A stretch of 61,618 nucleotides of DNA from Lactococcus taiwanensis (GTDB lineage Bacteria; Bacillota; Bacilli; Lactobacillales; Streptococcaceae), in assembly GCF_014905395.1 (NCBI RefSeq), contig NZ_BNDT01000008.1, forward strand, positions 1 through 61,618, written 5' to 3'. This document shows, in pieces, positions 1 to 8,981 of the stretch (the stretch's first letter is position 1; each line of letters opens with the position of its first letter). The notes under the pieces are model-generated. The model did not search any database, had not been told where the DNA came from, and worked only from the letters and a program-made list of their open reading frames with translations. A program made the position numbers and the translations under genes.

Positions 1-130
1 GATTTTTGATGTATTGCTACATCACATGAGTCATTCTTCTTTATTCAGTTTTCAATGGTCTAGCTCGCTTCAAGACCCTCGTCTCTCGCGACAACTATTA
101 TATTCTATCAAACCTAACTCCCCTTGTCAA
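1..130 (-). promoter_or_regulatory. rRNA-type promoter and leader running off the left edge
   Basis: Reading the minus strand there is TTGACA (125-130), a 17-base spacer and TAGAAT (102-107). The transcript then carries a GC-rich start and the string TTGAAAACTGAATA, which is typical of the leader and spacer regions of Gram-positive rRNA operons. The 16S gene itself would lie outside the window, so this is inferred from the promoter strength and the leader motif. Confidence 0.6.
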
Positions 131-228
131 GAATAAACTGTGGCTTTTCCCCCTTTTTTCCTCCCTCGTTCGCTTTTTACGAACATTCTGGTAGCGCTTT
201 ATCCCATGGTGTCACTCGTTGTATCCTC

Positions 229-259
229 AAAAAAATAAGTCAAAATTGACTTATTTTTT
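229..259 (-). terminator. Terminator of the gluconate permease gene
   Basis: AAAAAATAAGTCAA and TTGACTTATTTTTT form a near-perfect stem with terminal A/T tracts that overlaps the permease stop codon. It would work in both directions. Confidence 0.75.
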
Positions 260-1673
260 AATGAATCCATACACTCATCAACATCACCATCCCTAACCCT
301 ACTACAGCAATAATTGTTTCTAAGACCGTCCACGTTTTGAGCGTTTGTTTTACATCAAGATCGAAATATTCTTTAAACATCCAAAAACCCGCATCATTGA
401 CATGCGATGCTGCAATGGATCCCGCCCCAATAGCAAGGACCATCAATGCCGCAGTATTTGGGGAGGCGGAAGCAAGCATCGGTTGAACTAAACCTGCGGC
501 AGTAAGAGCTGCAACCGTTGCAGAACCTAAAGCCACACGTAAAATAACAGTGATTATCCACGCAAGAAGCAATGGCGATAAGGGTGAATCTTTGAAAATT
601 TCTGCAATCTGACCAGAAATACCCCCGTCTATTAGAATTTGTTTTAATGCTGCACCTCCTCCTATTACTAGAAGAAGCATAGCGATAGATTTTACAGACT
701 CGACAAGAGTATTCATGATTTCAGTATTTTTTTTGCGTTGCATCCACCCCATTGTCACGAGAGCAAAAAGTAATGAGAGAATCATTGCAGAGACCGGATT
801 TCCCAGAAACATCATGATATTTTCGAGTAAGCTGGATGGATAAGTGGTCGTTGTGACCACTTTCCCCGCTTTTATAACATTTGTTGTAGTAGCAACAATT
901 GGCTTTCCTTCGTTTGCGACAATTGAGTGTACCGTACTGATTGCCATTAAAATTACTGGCATCAGTGCAGTTAAAATAGAAATCCCAAAACTAGGTGTAT
1001 CCTTAAGCTCCCACTCTTTAATTTCCCCGAAAGCAGAAAGTTTCTTTTTAACAACAAACGCCTCAGGGACCCATTTGCGAGCGATTTTTGTAAAGACAGG
1101 TCCTGCAATAATCACAGTGGGTATAGCTGCAATAATTCCATAGATAAGAACAGTCCCAGGATTAGCTCCTAATACACCTGCGATTGCAATAGGAGCAGGA
1201 TGAGGAGGAAGAAAACCATGTGTTACCGATAGACCAGCAGCCATGGGAATTCCTAAATAAATTAGGGGAACTGAAGCCTCAAGTGCTACGGCAAAAACAA
1301 TAGGAATCAGAAGTACCATGCCTACTTCAAAGAAGAGTGCAATCCCGATAATAAAACTAGCAACCATGATAGCCCACTGGATTCTCTTTTTCCCAAAACG
1401 ATTAATTAACGTTTTCGCTATACGGTAGGCCCCTCCTGCATCAGCAATAAGTCGTCCAAGCATCGCACCAAAACCAAATACAATCGCAAGCTCACCGAGA
1501 GAACCTCCAATCCCGTTTTGAATGGAAACAGGAATTTGTCCTAAAGGCATTCCCAAGCCTAAACCGACAAGGACTGAAACAATAATCAGTGACACAAAAG
1601 TGTTGAGTTTGAATTTTATTATAAGTAATAAGAGGATGAGGACTCCGATAAAAAGAACAAGTAAATCAAGCAT
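258..1673 (-). CDS. gntP: Gluconate:H+ symporter, GntP family
   Basis: A 471-residue, very hydrophobic protein with about a dozen membrane segments over its whole length, close to the usual GntP size. The N-terminal stretch with GLGLGMPLGQIP and the loop with HGFLPPHPAPIAIAG are typical of GntP/GntT gluconate permeases. It lies downstream of gluconokinase and 6-phosphogluconate dehydrogenase, which supports gluconate as substrate. The start is preceded by GAAAGGA. A hairpin separates it from the kinase gene, so it may be less expressed than the enzymes or have its own promoter. A related hydroxy-acid substrate is possible. Confidence 0.88.
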   Translation of the reverse strand: MLDLLVLFIGVLILLLLIIKFKLNTFVSLIIVSVLVGLGLGMPLGQIPVSIQNGIGGSLGELAIVFGFGAMLGRLIADAGGAYRIAKTLINRFGKKRIQWAIMVASFIIGIALFFEVGMVLLIPIVFAVALEASVPLIYLGIPMAAGLSVTHGFLPPHPAPIAIAGVLGANPGTVLIYGIIAAIPTVIIAGPVFTKIARKWVPEAFVVKKKLSAFGEIKEWELKDTPSFGISILTALMPVILMAISTVHSIVANEGKPIVATTTNVIKAGKVVTTTTYPSSLLENIMMFLGNPVSAMILSLLFALVTMGWMQRKKNTEIMNTLVESVKSIAMLLLVIGGGAALKQILIDGGISGQIAEIFKDSPLSPLLLAWIITVILRVALGSATVAALTAAGLVQPMLASASPNTAALMVLAIGAGSIAASHVNDAGFWMFKEYFDLDVKQTLKTWTVLETIIAVVGLGMVMLMSVWIH

Positions 1674-1740
1674 TATTTTTTCCTTTCAGGGACGACTGGA
1701 AGCACAAATTCATCTATGTTTACGCTTTCAGCACGTGCTA

Positions 1741-1802
1741 TTTTTTTACTCAATGCTAAAGAACTGAATGTTATAGTGGTTCTCGCATTGAGTAATAAAA
1801 AA
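1741..1802 (-). terminator. Large hairpin between gluconokinase and permease genes
   Basis: Perfect 11-base arms TTACTCAATGC (1746-1756) and GCATTGAGTAA (1785-1795) enclose a 28-base loop that contains a smaller AGAAC/GTTCT pairing. T-rich tracts flank both sides. It reads as a terminator or attenuating stem within the gnt cluster. Confidence 0.6.
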
Positions 1803-1844
1803 TAAGTTTAGTAAAGTCTATATTCTTTGGCTCTCAGGAACGTT

Positions 1845-3350
1845 TTAATCTTCAAAACGCCTTTGAAAGTTAGAAATGTTTTGATATTCGGCGGTAAGAG
1901 CACGAGATAATCGAATAAATATAGGTGCAAGTTCACGATAAATCTCAAAGTGTTCCACTTGTGGCTCGTAGGAACGATTTGTTCCCACCATCTCTTCAAT
2001 CACCTCTAGATTATCTACTATTCCTAAGGCTTTTTCAGCCATAATCACAGCTCCTAGGCACCCTGCTTCACGGCTTTCAGGAACATTTATTGGTTGTTCA
2101 AAAATATCTGCCAGGATTTGTGTCCATAGTTCAGAGCTCGTGAAACCTCCCGTTGCTTGAATCATATTCAAGTTTCCCACTACTTCAATCAGACTCAGGG
2201 CAACCATATAAAGGTTAAAGACCACGCCTTCTAAAACACTACGTGTCATCTGACTTCGGTTATGGCCATAATTGAGGCCAAAGAAGGAACCTCTTGCATT
2301 AGCATCCCATAAAGGAGCACGCTCTCCACCGAGATAAGGATGAAAAAGAAGCCCATCAGCTCCTGGAGCTACTTTTGAAGCTAGAGCTGTAATTTCATCA
2401 TAGCTTAACTTACCATCGAAGATTTGGTCACGCGCCCAACGAAATACATCTCCCCCCGAGTTGACTGGCCCCCCCACGACCCAATGATCCCGGTCTAAAG
2501 CATATGTAAAAGTTCTTCCTTTTTCATCAGTTTTTGGTTGATCTGTTACTACACGAATCGCTCCTGAGGTCCCAATGGTGATGGCAGCGACACCAGGTTT
2601 GATAGCATTGACTCCCAAATTTGAGAGTGGCCCATCTGCAGCACCCCACACAAATTTTGTATCTTCTTGAATACCCATTTTTTTTGCAAACTCATGGGGC
2701 ATCCCTTGTTCAATCGTATAAGGTTCTACTACTTCTGGAAGTTGGGCTTTTGTAAGTTGAGTTAGTGCTAATGCTTTTTCTTCCCAGTCAAGTTTAAAAA
2801 TATTGAATAAACCTGTTCCTGTGACAGTTGAAAGATCAATTTTATTGGTGGCAAAGAGGCGATAAAAGATATAGCCCTTCAAGTCTAAATAGTGTGCCGC
2901 ACGCTGATAAATGTTATTTTTCTCTTCCCTTAGCCAAATCAGTTTAGACAGTGGGGCCATGGGGTGAAGCGGAGTCCCTGTGCGTTTATAAATTTCAAAT
3001 CCTTCGGCACTATTTTTTATTTGCTCTGTATACTTCACTGCTCGAGTATCAGCCCATGTGATGACACGAGTTAGAGGCTGCCAATTTTCATCAAAAGCAA
3101 TCAAGGAATGCATTTGAGTGCTAAATGAGACCGCCAAAAGCTCATCTTCCTCTGCTAGATTAAAGGAAACTTCTCGAATTGTGACGAGGACAGCTTCAAA
3201 AATATCTTCAAGTGCCTCCTCAGCCATGCCACTGGCATCACGATAGAGCGGATACGCTTGACTACTACTTGCTACAATTTTTCCATTTTTTTCAAATAAT
3301 ACGGCTTTTGTGGCGGTAGTACCAAGGTCTACGCCAATGAGATATTCCAT
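1845..3350 (-). CDS. gntK: Gluconokinase, FGGY carbohydrate kinase family
   Basis: A 501-residue sugar kinase that should phosphorylate gluconate to 6-phosphogluconate in the cytoplasm. The N-terminal phosphate-binding segment IGVDLGTTATKAVLF and the second-domain GTSGAIRV and GGFTSSELW motifs are those of the two-lobed FGGY fold. The length fits the family. An AGGGAG ribosome site precedes the ATG. A TATAAT-like box 20-30 bases upstream suggests its own promoter after the 6-phosphogluconate dehydrogenase gene. The assignment to gluconate rather than xylulose or glycerol rests largely on its neighbours. Confidence 0.88.
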   Translation of the reverse strand: MEYLIGVDLGTTATKAVLFEKNGKIVASSSQAYPLYRDASGMAEEALEDIFEAVLVTIREVSFNLAEEDELLAVSFSTQMHSLIAFDENWQPLTRVITWADTRAVKYTEQIKNSAEGFEIYKRTGTPLHPMAPLSKLIWLREEKNNIYQRAAHYLDLKGYIFYRLFATNKIDLSTVTGTGLFNIFKLDWEEKALALTQLTKAQLPEVVEPYTIEQGMPHEFAKKMGIQEDTKFVWGAADGPLSNLGVNAIKPGVAAITIGTSGAIRVVTDQPKTDEKGRTFTYALDRDHWVVGGPVNSGGDVFRWARDQIFDGKLSYDEITALASKVAPGADGLLFHPYLGGERAPLWDANARGSFFGLNYGHNRSQMTRSVLEGVVFNLYMVALSLIEVVGNLNMIQATGGFTSSELWTQILADIFEQPINVPESREAGCLGAVIMAEKALGIVDNLEVIEEMVGTNRSYEPQVEHFEIYRELAPIFIRLSRALTAEYQNISNFQRRFED

Positions 3351-3400
3351 AATTGCTCCCTTTCTTCTATAATATTATAGCAGTTTCATCTCTAGTAAGC

Positions 3401-3418
3401 ACTGACCAGCCCGTCAGT
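3401..3418. repeat. ACTGAC palindrome, copy 1
   Basis: Perfect 6-base arms around the spacer CAGCCC, in the 70-base gap between the 6-phosphogluconate dehydrogenase stop and the gluconokinase start. There is no strong U tract here. Confidence 0.85.
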
Positions 3419-3420
3419 AA

Positions 3421-4347
3421 CTATTTATGAGCCAAATCATGTCCACCAAAGCCATTACGCAAAGCTGCTACGACTTTTCCCGTCATCGTATCACTTTGTA
3501 ATGAACGGTTCCGCATCATCAATGATAGGGCGATGATTGGTGCTGGTACTTCTAAATCAAGACTTTCTTCCACGGTCCATTTTCCTTCTCCTGAAGCCTG
3601 TACCTGCCCTAAAATTTCGTCTAATTTAGGATCTTTGGCAAATTGTTCTTCTGCCAGTTCCATCAGCCAACTGCGTATCACTGATCCATTATTCCAAAGT
3701 TTGGCTACGGCCTCATAATCATAATCATAAGGAGAAGCTTCTAAAATTTCAAATCCTTCGGCAATAGCTTGCATCATCCCATATTCTATTCCATTATGGA
3801 TCATTTTAAGATAGTGTCCACTACCAAGTGGCCCCGTATAAAGATAACCATTTTTTTGAGCCAATGCTTCAAAAAGTGGCTCGATTTTTGGCCAAGTTTC
3901 CTTGTCTCCTCCAATCATAAAATTTCCACCATGCCGTGCACCAGACATCCCACCAGAAGTTCCAACATCAAAAAATTTTATCCCTTTTTCTGCTAAGTGT
4001 TTATTTTGCTCCAAATTATCTTTATAGTTTGAATTTCCCCCGTCGATCAAAATATCACCAGCAGAGAGCATATTTGAGAGCGTCGCTATTGTTGAATTAG
4101 TCGGCGTACCCGCTGGCACCATCACCCAAACTATTCTCTGGCTTCTTTCAAGCTCTGAATTTACTGACAGCTCTGTCAGTAGCTGTTCCAGTGTGTCAAC
4201 CAGTGTAATTTTAGAAGAATAGGCTGCCATTTCTTGACGCGCTGTACGATTCAGATCATAGGCGACCACTTCTATGTCATGGTCCACAGCATTCTTTACT
4301 AAATTTTTCCCCATTTTTCCAAGCCCAATCATCGCAAATTTCATCAT
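3421..4347 (-). CDS. gntZ: 6-phosphogluconate dehydrogenase, decarboxylating, short NAD-type
   Basis: A 308-residue enzyme expected to convert 6-phosphogluconate to ribulose 5-phosphate and CO2. The N-terminal Rossmann motif IGLGKMGKN and the DVGTSGGMSGA substrate loop identify the family. At about 300 residues it belongs to the short GntZ/YqeC form, not the ~470-residue Gnd form. The palindrome at 4163-4180 lies in its frame. It is the first gene of the gnt cluster, behind a consensus promoter and a perfect cre site, so carbon catabolite repression by CcpA is likely. The RpiR regulator gene is divergent. Confidence 0.88.
   Translation of the reverse strand: MMKFAMIGLGKMGKNLVKNAVDHDIEVVAYDLNRTARQEMAAYSSKITLVDTLEQLLTELSVNSELERSQRIVWVMVPAGTPTNSTIATLSNMLSAGDILIDGGNSNYKDNLEQNKHLAEKGIKFFDVGTSGGMSGARHGGNFMIGGDKETWPKIEPLFEALAQKNGYLYTGPLGSGHYLKMIHNGIEYGMMQAIAEGFEILEASPYDYDYEAVAKLWNNGSVIRSWLMELAEEQFAKDPKLDEILGQVQASGEGKWTVEESLDLEVPAPIIALSLMMRNRSLQSDTMTGKVVAALRNGFGGHDLAHK
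4163..4180. repeat. ACTGAC palindrome, copy 2, inside 6-phosphogluconate dehydrogenase
   Basis: Perfect arms around AGCTCT, flanked by TT and AG. It lies in frame within the coding region, in a surface-like stretch reading TELSVNSE. This is one of six copies inside genes. Confidence 0.85.
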
Positions 4348-4358
4348 TATTCCTCCAA

Positions 4359-4372
4359 TGTTATCGTTTTCA
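4359..4372 (-). promoter_or_regulatory. CcpA cre site in the 6-phosphogluconate dehydrogenase leader
   Basis: The minus strand reads TGAAAACGATAACA, a perfect match to the cre consensus TGWAANCGNTNWCA. It lies between the -10 box and the ribosome site, where bound CcpA would block transcription. Confidence 0.8.
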
Positions 4373-4386
4373 TAACTCTTGTTTTA

Positions 4387-4415
4387 ATTATAGGAAATTT
4401 ATTTTCATTTGTCAA
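4387..4415 (-). promoter_or_regulatory. Promoter of the gnt cluster
   Basis: TTGACA (4410-4415), a 17-base spacer and TATAAT (4387-4392) on the minus strand: a full consensus promoter facing the dehydrogenase gene. Confidence 0.85.
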
Positions 4416-4546
4416 TAATATTTTTTGTAAAACTTTTTCTGATTTGTCTAAAAATTCATAATACACTTCGTTTTTGTTAAGAAGACGTCTCTAAATTTTG
4501 GCCCCCTTTTATGGTATAATGTAATCAAATTAGAAGGAGGCGTGTT

Positions 4547-5395
4547 ATGGCGCGTACGCTCATTGGCCGTATCAAAAGTTATTATGATAACCTCAGCAAA
4601 TCTGATCAAGCAATCTCAGATTACCTGATTGCTAATATCGACAGCGCTGCAATGCTCTCGATACAAGATTTTGCTAAAGCGACTCATGTCTCAACAGCAA
4701 CTATCTCAAGATTCTCAAAAAAAATTGGTTTCAATTCATTCCAAGAACTGAAACTCGCCATCCACGCAACCGATGCTGGTGGAACTGATGAATTTTTTAG
4801 TGAACTTTCTCCAACAGATAACTACAAAGAAATCTTAACCAAAAATTTTAACGGTAATATCTCTTCACTTAGCTCAACATTAAATCTTGTGACAGAACAT
4901 CAGCTCAATCAAACCATGCAGCTCTTACTTAATGCTGAAACGTGTGGTTTTTTCGGCCTAGGAGGATCAAACGCTGTTGCGCTGATTGCTTATCATAAGT
5001 TTTTAAGAATGCCTTTGAATACAGTCTACCATCAAGATTTTCACTTTCAACAGATGCAAGCTGCTAAACTCACTTCAAAGGACTGCGCTTTTGTTATTTC
5101 GCATACAGGAAAAAATAAAGACACCATGCATCTTTTAGAGATCTTAAAAGAACGTGGAGTGCCGGTGATTGCAATCACCTCTTTTGCAAGTTCTCCACTT
5201 GCCAAAGCCGCTGATGTCGCACTGATTTCTATTTCAGAGGAAATTTCATTTCGACCTGAAGCGGTAGCCTCCACAGTTTCACAGATTAGTTTGTTGGACG
5301 CTCTTTTTATGATGTATGGCATGCGGATGAAGGATGATTCTAAAAATACCATTTCCAATATTCGTCAGGTTATCCGAGACTCCCGGCTCTCCTAA
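4547..5395 (+). CDS. RpiR-family transcriptional regulator of the gnt genes
   Basis: A 282-residue regulator with an N-terminal helix-turn-helix (about residues 15-75, including ATISRFSKKIGF) and a C-terminal SIS sugar-phosphate domain (about 125-260, with GLGGSNAVA and ISHTGKNKDT). RpiR proteins sense phosphosugars. Being divergent from the gluconate genes, it most likely responds to 6-phosphogluconate or a related ligand. AGAAGGAGG precedes the ATG, and a TATAAT box at 4515-4520 is its probable -10. Whether it activates or represses cannot be read from sequence. Confidence 0.85.
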   Translation: MARTLIGRIKSYYDNLSKSDQAISDYLIANIDSAAMLSIQDFAKATHVSTATISRFSKKIGFNSFQELKLAIHATDAGGTDEFFSELSPTDNYKEILTKNFNGNISSLSSTLNLVTEHQLNQTMQLLLNAETCGFFGLGGSNAVALIAYHKFLRMPLNTVYHQDFHFQQMQAAKLTSKDCAFVISHTGKNKDTMHLLEILKERGVPVIAITSFASSPLAKAADVALISISEEISFRPEAVASTVSQISLLDALFMMYGMRMKDDSKNTISNIRQVIRDSRLS

Positions 5396-5431
5396 GCTAT
5401 TTTTATATCAACTCAGAAAGGATGTGATATT

Positions 5432-5740
5432 TTGGCATTTTCTAACACTAGACGTCGTTATGCAAGTTTTGATACTGTTTCTTCTATTCCAGGTGAAGTC
5501 ATTGATGCATTTTGGTACATCATCGACCATCACCTTAAAGGTGTTTTCCCTATGGAAAACGTGATTCATTTTGATTTACTCAATTCCCAAGGGCTTTTAT
5601 CCATCCGCTTTTCACAGGAAAATAGCCCAACGACACTCTTGATTGATTTCGATTATCCTTTTAATCCCTCTTGGCCAAGGGAGTTCCGTGCAGTAGACAA
5701 CATGGGACGAGAAACCATTATGACGGCCCGAGAAATGTAA
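5432..5740 (+). CDS. DUF960 family protein
   Basis: A 102-residue protein starting at TTG, with GAAAGGATG upstream at good spacing. It has the form of the DUF960 proteins of staphylococci and lactic acid bacteria, with a central SIPGEVIDAFWYIID helix and a C-terminal RAVDNMGRETIM strand region. No catalytic motif is visible and the function is unknown. It follows the RpiR gene at 36 bases and may be cotranscribed with it. Confidence 0.7.
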   Translation: MAFSNTRRRYASFDTVSSIPGEVIDAFWYIIDHHLKGVFPMENVIHFDLLNSQGLLSIRFSQENSPTTLLIDFDYPFNPSWPREFRAVDNMGRETIMTAREM

Positions 5741-5770
5741 GAAGGATTTAAATTTACTAAGAAACACTCA

Positions 5771-5802
5771 AAAAAAGCCAGTGGGTAGCAACTGGCTTTT
5801 TT
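5771..5802. terminator. Bidirectional terminator
   Basis: AAAAAAGCCAGT and ACTGGCTTTTTT pair around an 8-base loop between converging genes, serving the DUF960 gene and the metallophosphoesterase gene. Confidence 0.85.
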
Positions 5803-6586
5803 AAAGTTCATAATATACAATCTCAGGCTTTACTCCAAAACGAATCGGTAAAAAGGTCAATCCAATCCCACAATTTACATAGAGTTTTGTTCGAGCGTTT
5901 AAGGGATAAAGACCACTATCAGCACTGCTAGAACCTTTATTGCGCAACCGCCAGTTTCCCAGCCGAATCTGTCCGCCATGGCTATGCCCTGATAAAATCA
6001 AATCAAATTGCTCAACCGTCTGCATTTCTAAAACAGTATCAGGTTCATGTAAAGCTAAAATTGAAAAGTCAGCATCAAGAGGTGCCAGTTGAAAATCAGG
6101 TTGTCCCTCGCGCCAATCATCAACCCCTGCAATTGCAATTTTCTTTTGATCAACCTCACGTGCAATACTCTCATTTTTAAGCACTATAAAACCCGCTTTA
6201 GTTAAGAGTTCTTCTACAAATAGAGAAGACTTTTCTTCATCAAAATCATGATTTCCAAGCACCGCAAACTTACCTAAAGGAGCTGTGAGTGCTGATAACA
6301 TGGTCAGTAAGTTCTCCCAGTTTTTGTGACGAGCCCAAGTGACCTTATCAAACAAATCACCCGAGAAAATAATCATATCTGGTTGTCGCTTAGCGATATC
6401 TTCTGCAAATTTTTTAAAACGCCGAGCACTGGTATGCCAGGTAAAATGTGTATCCGTAAAATGAGCAATGGTCAACTTTTGTTGCTCAGCTATCTTGATG
6501 TGACGCACCTGCATTAAATGCGGCTCCACAAAAACACCATAACCCAGTAACATCAGACCTAACGCTCCGATTATCAATCCAATCAT
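5801..6586 (-). CDS. Membrane-anchored metallophosphoesterase, YkuE-like
   Basis: A 261-residue calcineurin-like phosphoesterase. One N-terminal membrane segment (about residues 1-20) is followed by the metal-binding motifs HFTDTHF, SGDLFD, GNHDF and GHSHGGQ in the family order. The catalytic side should be outside or at the membrane, as in YkuE. The closest functional models act on lipid or cell-wall phosphoesters, such as UDP-diacylglucosamine or related compounds, but the substrate cannot be told from sequence. It stands alone, with its own terminator. Confidence 0.82.
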   Translation of the reverse strand: MIGLIIGALGLMLLGYGVFVEPHLMQVRHIKIAEQQKLTIAHFTDTHFTWHTSARRFKKFAEDIAKRQPDMIIFSGDLFDKVTWARHKNWENLLTMLSALTAPLGKFAVLGNHDFDEEKSSLFVEELLTKAGFIVLKNESIAREVDQKKIAIAGVDDWREGQPDFQLAPLDADFSILALHEPDTVLEMQTVEQFDLILSGHSHGGQIRLGNWRLRNKGSSSADSGLYPLNARTKLYVNCGIGLTFLPIRFGVKPEIVYYEL

Positions 6587-6642
6587 TTGTCCATTCTACC
6601 ATATTTTATGCCACAAAAAAATAGTAACTCTCAAAAAGTACT

Positions 6643-6658
6643 CTGACCGCCCTGTCAG
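6643..6658. repeat. ACTGAC palindrome, copy 3 (shortened arms)
   Basis: CTGAC and GTCAG around CGCCCT. It lacks the outer A/T pair and lies 24 bases from the next copy. Confidence 0.7.
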
Positions 6659-6681
6659 CTGCACCTTTTTTACTGATTTTT

Positions 6682-6699
6682 ACTGACGATAACGTCAGT
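6682..6699. repeat. ACTGAC palindrome, copy 4
   Basis: Perfect arms around GATAAC, with outer TTTT/AAAA. It is paired with the copy just to its left and lies downstream of the rpsR terminator. Confidence 0.85.
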
Positions 6700-6711
6700 A
6701 AAAGCTAACAA

Positions 6712-6736
6712 AAAAGACTGCTTTTGCAGTCTTTTT
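6712..6736 (-). terminator. Terminator of rpsF-ssb-rpsR
   Basis: AAAAGACTGC and GCAGTCTTTT around TTTT, directly downstream of the rpsR stop. Confidence 0.85.
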
Positions 6737-6744
6737 TAAATGTA

Positions 6745-6990
6745 TTAGTTTTCGTCAGAAGCTACGAATGGAAGCAAAGCCATTACGCGCGCGCGTTTGA
6801 TAGCTGTAACCACTTTACGTTGGTTTTTAGCTGAAGTACCAGTCACGCGACGTGGCAAGATTTTTCCACGTTCTGAGATAAAACGTTTCAAAAGTTCAGT
6901 ATCTTTGTAGTCAACGACTTCGATTTTGTTAGCAGCGATGAAGTCAACTTTTTTACGGCGTTTGAAGCCGCCACGACGTTGTTGTGCCAT
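6745..6990 (-). CDS. rpsR: Small-subunit ribosomal protein S18
   Basis: An 81-residue basic protein of normal S18 length. The [18 protein letters not shown] stretch and the C-terminal [13 protein letters not shown] are hallmark S18 sequence. It binds the 16S platform next to S6 and is the last gene of the conserved rpsF-ssb-rpsR operon. AAGGAG lies at good distance before the ATG. Confidence 0.97.
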   Translation of the reverse strand: MAQQRRGGFKRRKKVDFIAANKIEVVDYKDTELLKRFISERGKILPRRVTGTSAKNQRKVVTAIKRARVMALLPFVASDEN

Positions 6991-7033
6991 TTTATTTCTC
7001 CTTATATTATTTTTTAAGATGTCCTGTTAAAGA

Positions 7034-7531
7034 CTAGAATGGAAGATCATCATCCGAAATTTCCATTGGTGAGCCACCAAATGGATCAGCATCACGTCCG
7101 AAATTCGGAGTAGCGGTATTATTATTCGTTTGTGGTCGAGAATTAGTTGTAGATTGGCTTGGTGCAGAATATGAACCAGTAGAAGTTCCACCGCCCATAC
7201 CTTCACGAGCCGAACGACTTTCCAACATTTGGAAACTATCAGCCACAACTTCCGTCACATAAACCCGTTGGCCTTGTTGATTTTCATAATTGCGCGTTTG
7301 GATACGACCAGTTACTCCGATCAATGCTCCTTTTTTAGCCCAATTTGCTAAATTTTCAGCTTGTTGGCGCCAGATCACACAGTTAATAAAATCAGCCTCA
7401 CGTTCGCCATTTGCGTTCTTAAATTGACGATTAACCGCCAATGAGAAAGTAGCAACAGCTTGATTTTGTGGGGTATAACGAAGTTCAGGATCGCGTGTAA
7501 TGCGTCCCACTAATACTACATTGTTAATCAT
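7034..7531 (-). CDS. ssb: Single-stranded DNA-binding protein
   Basis: A 165-residue SSB. It has an N-terminal OB fold (about residues 1-105, opening [20 protein letters not shown]), a Ser/Asn/Gln-rich flexible linker, and the acidic tip ISDDDLPF that recruits repair and replication partners such as RecG and PriA, both known SSB-tip clients. AGGAGA precedes the ATG. It sits between rpsF and rpsR as in most Firmicutes. Confidence 0.97.
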   Translation of the reverse strand: MINNVVLVGRITRDPELRYTPQNQAVATFSLAVNRQFKNANGEREADFINCVIWRQQAENLANWAKKGALIGVTGRIQTRNYENQQGQRVYVTEVVADSFQMLESRSAREGMGGGTSTGSYSAPSQSTTNSRPQTNNNTATPNFGRDADPFGGSPMEISDDDLPF

Positions 7532-7555
7532 GATGAACTTCTCCTATAAAGCTAA

Positions 7556-7849
7556 TTAAGCTTCAACTTTAACGATCATATGACGAAGAATGTCAAGATT
7601 GATCTTAGCAAGACGGTCAAATTCGCTCAACGCTTCTGAAGTTGTTTCAGCTTCAAAAGTTGCGATGTGGTAGAGACCTTCGCGGAAATCATTGATTTCG
7701 TAAGCAAGTTTGCGTTTTTCCCAGTCTTTAGACTCAAGATTTACAGCACCGTTGTCAGTCAAGATAGTATCGAAACGTTCAACGAGGGTAGCTTTTGCTT
7801 CTTCATCAATGTTTGGACGAATAATATAAAGAATTTCGTATTTAGTCAT
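7556..7849 (-). CDS. rpsF: Small-subunit ribosomal protein S6
   Basis: A 97-residue S6, starting at [12 protein letters not shown]. This start is chosen because AAGGAGGA lies just upstream and the length matches the family; an in-frame extension to 7915 has no such support. The motifs [11 protein letters not shown] and HIATFEAE are typical. S6 binds S18 on the 30S platform and opens the rpsF-ssb-rpsR operon. Confidence 0.96.
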   Translation of the reverse strand: MTKYEILYIIRPNIDEEAKATLVERFDTILTDNGAVNLESKDWEKRKLAYEINDFREGLYHIATFEAETTSEALSEFDRLAKINLDILRHMIVKVEA

Positions 7850-7875
7850 TGATTTTTCCTCCTTTTGGACTAATG

Positions 7876-7895
7876 ACGCAGGTTGAGGCCCGCGT
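7876..7895 (-). promoter_or_regulatory. Possible S6:S18 autoregulatory leader hairpin
   Basis: ACGCGGG and CCTGCGT (minus strand) form a stem about 30 bases before the rpsF start. Many bacteria have an S6:S18-binding RNA here. I see the stem but did not verify the CCG-bulge signature, so this is tentative. Confidence 0.4.
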
Positions 7896-7962
7896 AAGTT
7901 GTGAGTTTTTCCCACAGAAAGCTATTATAGCAAAACTTCGATCATTTTGCAAGCAAATTTTT

Positions 7963-7980
7963 ACTGACAGAGTGGTCAGT
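7963..7980. repeat. ACTGAC palindrome, copy 5
   Basis: Perfect arms around AGAGTG, extended by TT and AA. It lies upstream of rpsF, not at a gene end, so a terminator role for rpsF is excluded; it is about 100 bases from the uppP stop. Confidence 0.85.
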
Positions 7981-8052
7981 AACGTTTAACGCGTCATGCT
8001 GATTGTTGGACTTTCATTCAGCTTTTTTAATCTAACTTTTCATTCGAAAAAT

Positions 8053-8075
8053 ACCGCTCCATAGGATCGGTAAAC
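8053..8075 (-). terminator. Likely terminator of uppP
   Basis: On the minus strand ACCGATCC pairs with GGAGCGGT (one mismatch) and is followed by ATTTTT just downstream of the uppP stop. Confidence 0.55.
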
Positions 8076-8084
8076 TTCTTTATC

Positions 8085-8939
8085 TTAACCCAACATAGCT
8101 TTGAGGCCTGCATAAATTAGCAATATCACACCCAATACAATCCGGTATTTACCAAAGAAAGTAAAATCATGTTTTTTCACATAATCCATCAAGAACTTAA
8201 TAGCAACCATCGAAACACCAAAGGCTACCACACAGGCAACCAATAAAACGCCAAATTGCTCGAAGGTAAGAACATTTCCTCCCTTGATGAAGCCCACAAT
8301 TTTTACAAAGCTGGCACCAAACATGACAGGAATACCTAAAAAGAAAGTAAATTCCGCAGCCACTGCTCGACTGACCCCAATTAACAAAGCCCCTACAATC
8401 GTAGCACCAGAACGCGAAGTTCCTGGTAAAAGAGAAAGCACTTGAAAAAGACCAATGTACAAGGCAAATTTATAAGGTAACCGATCAATATTAACGACTG
8501 AGAACTGATGGTTCGGCACCCAGCGTCGCTCAATCACGATAAACGCCACCCCATAAATAATCAGCATGAACGCCACGGGTACAAAGTGGTAAAAATGTGC
8601 ATCAAGCCAGTCATTCAAAGGCAAGCCAATGATGGCCGCTGGTAACGCAGCAATTAAAACTTTCAACCACAAACGCCAAGTCAACTGTATCTCACGTGGT
8701 GTTTTTTGTTTATCTTTCGGATTTAGTTGATTAAAAGGATTAAGTTTATGAAAGTATAAAACTACAACAGACAAAATTGCTCCGAGTTGAATCACCACAT
8801 CAAACATTTCCTTGAAAGCTGCAGATTGATTCAAGCGAATGAACTCGTCTGCAATTATTAAATGTCCCGTCGATGAAATAGGTAACCATTCTGTAATCCC
8901 TTCAATAATCCCTAAAATTATTGCACGAATAAAATCCAT
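8085..8939 (-). CDS. uppP: Undecaprenyl-diphosphatase (BacA/UppP)
   Basis: A 284-residue integral membrane enzyme that recycles the lipid carrier for cell-wall synthesis by dephosphorylating undecaprenyl diphosphate. Both conserved active-site segments are present: [16 protein letters not shown] near the N-terminus (about residues 13-28) and [12 protein letters not shown] (about 167-178). At least seven membrane segments follow the family pattern. A TAGGAG site precedes the ATG. Overproduction of such enzymes gives bacitracin tolerance. Confidence 0.95.
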   Translation of the reverse strand: MDFIRAIILGIIEGITEWLPISSTGHLIIADEFIRLNQSAAFKEMFDVVIQLGAILSVVVLYFHKLNPFNQLNPKDKQKTPREIQLTWRLWLKVLIAALPAAIIGLPLNDWLDAHFYHFVPVAFMLIIYGVAFIVIERRWVPNHQFSVVNIDRLPYKFALYIGLFQVLSLLPGTSRSGATIVGALLIGVSRAVAAEFTFFLGIPVMFGASFVKIVGFIKGGNVLTFEQFGVLLVACVVAFGVSMVAIKFLMDYVKKHDFTFFGKYRIVLGVILLIYAGLKAMLG

Positions 8940-8981
8940 ATTTTGCTCCTAGAATTGCTCAGTCAAACACTGAATATTTTG

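Noticed and set aside
7850-7915. Longer N-terminus for S6
   Set aside because: No ribosome site before it, while the shorter start has AAGGAGGA and normal family length.
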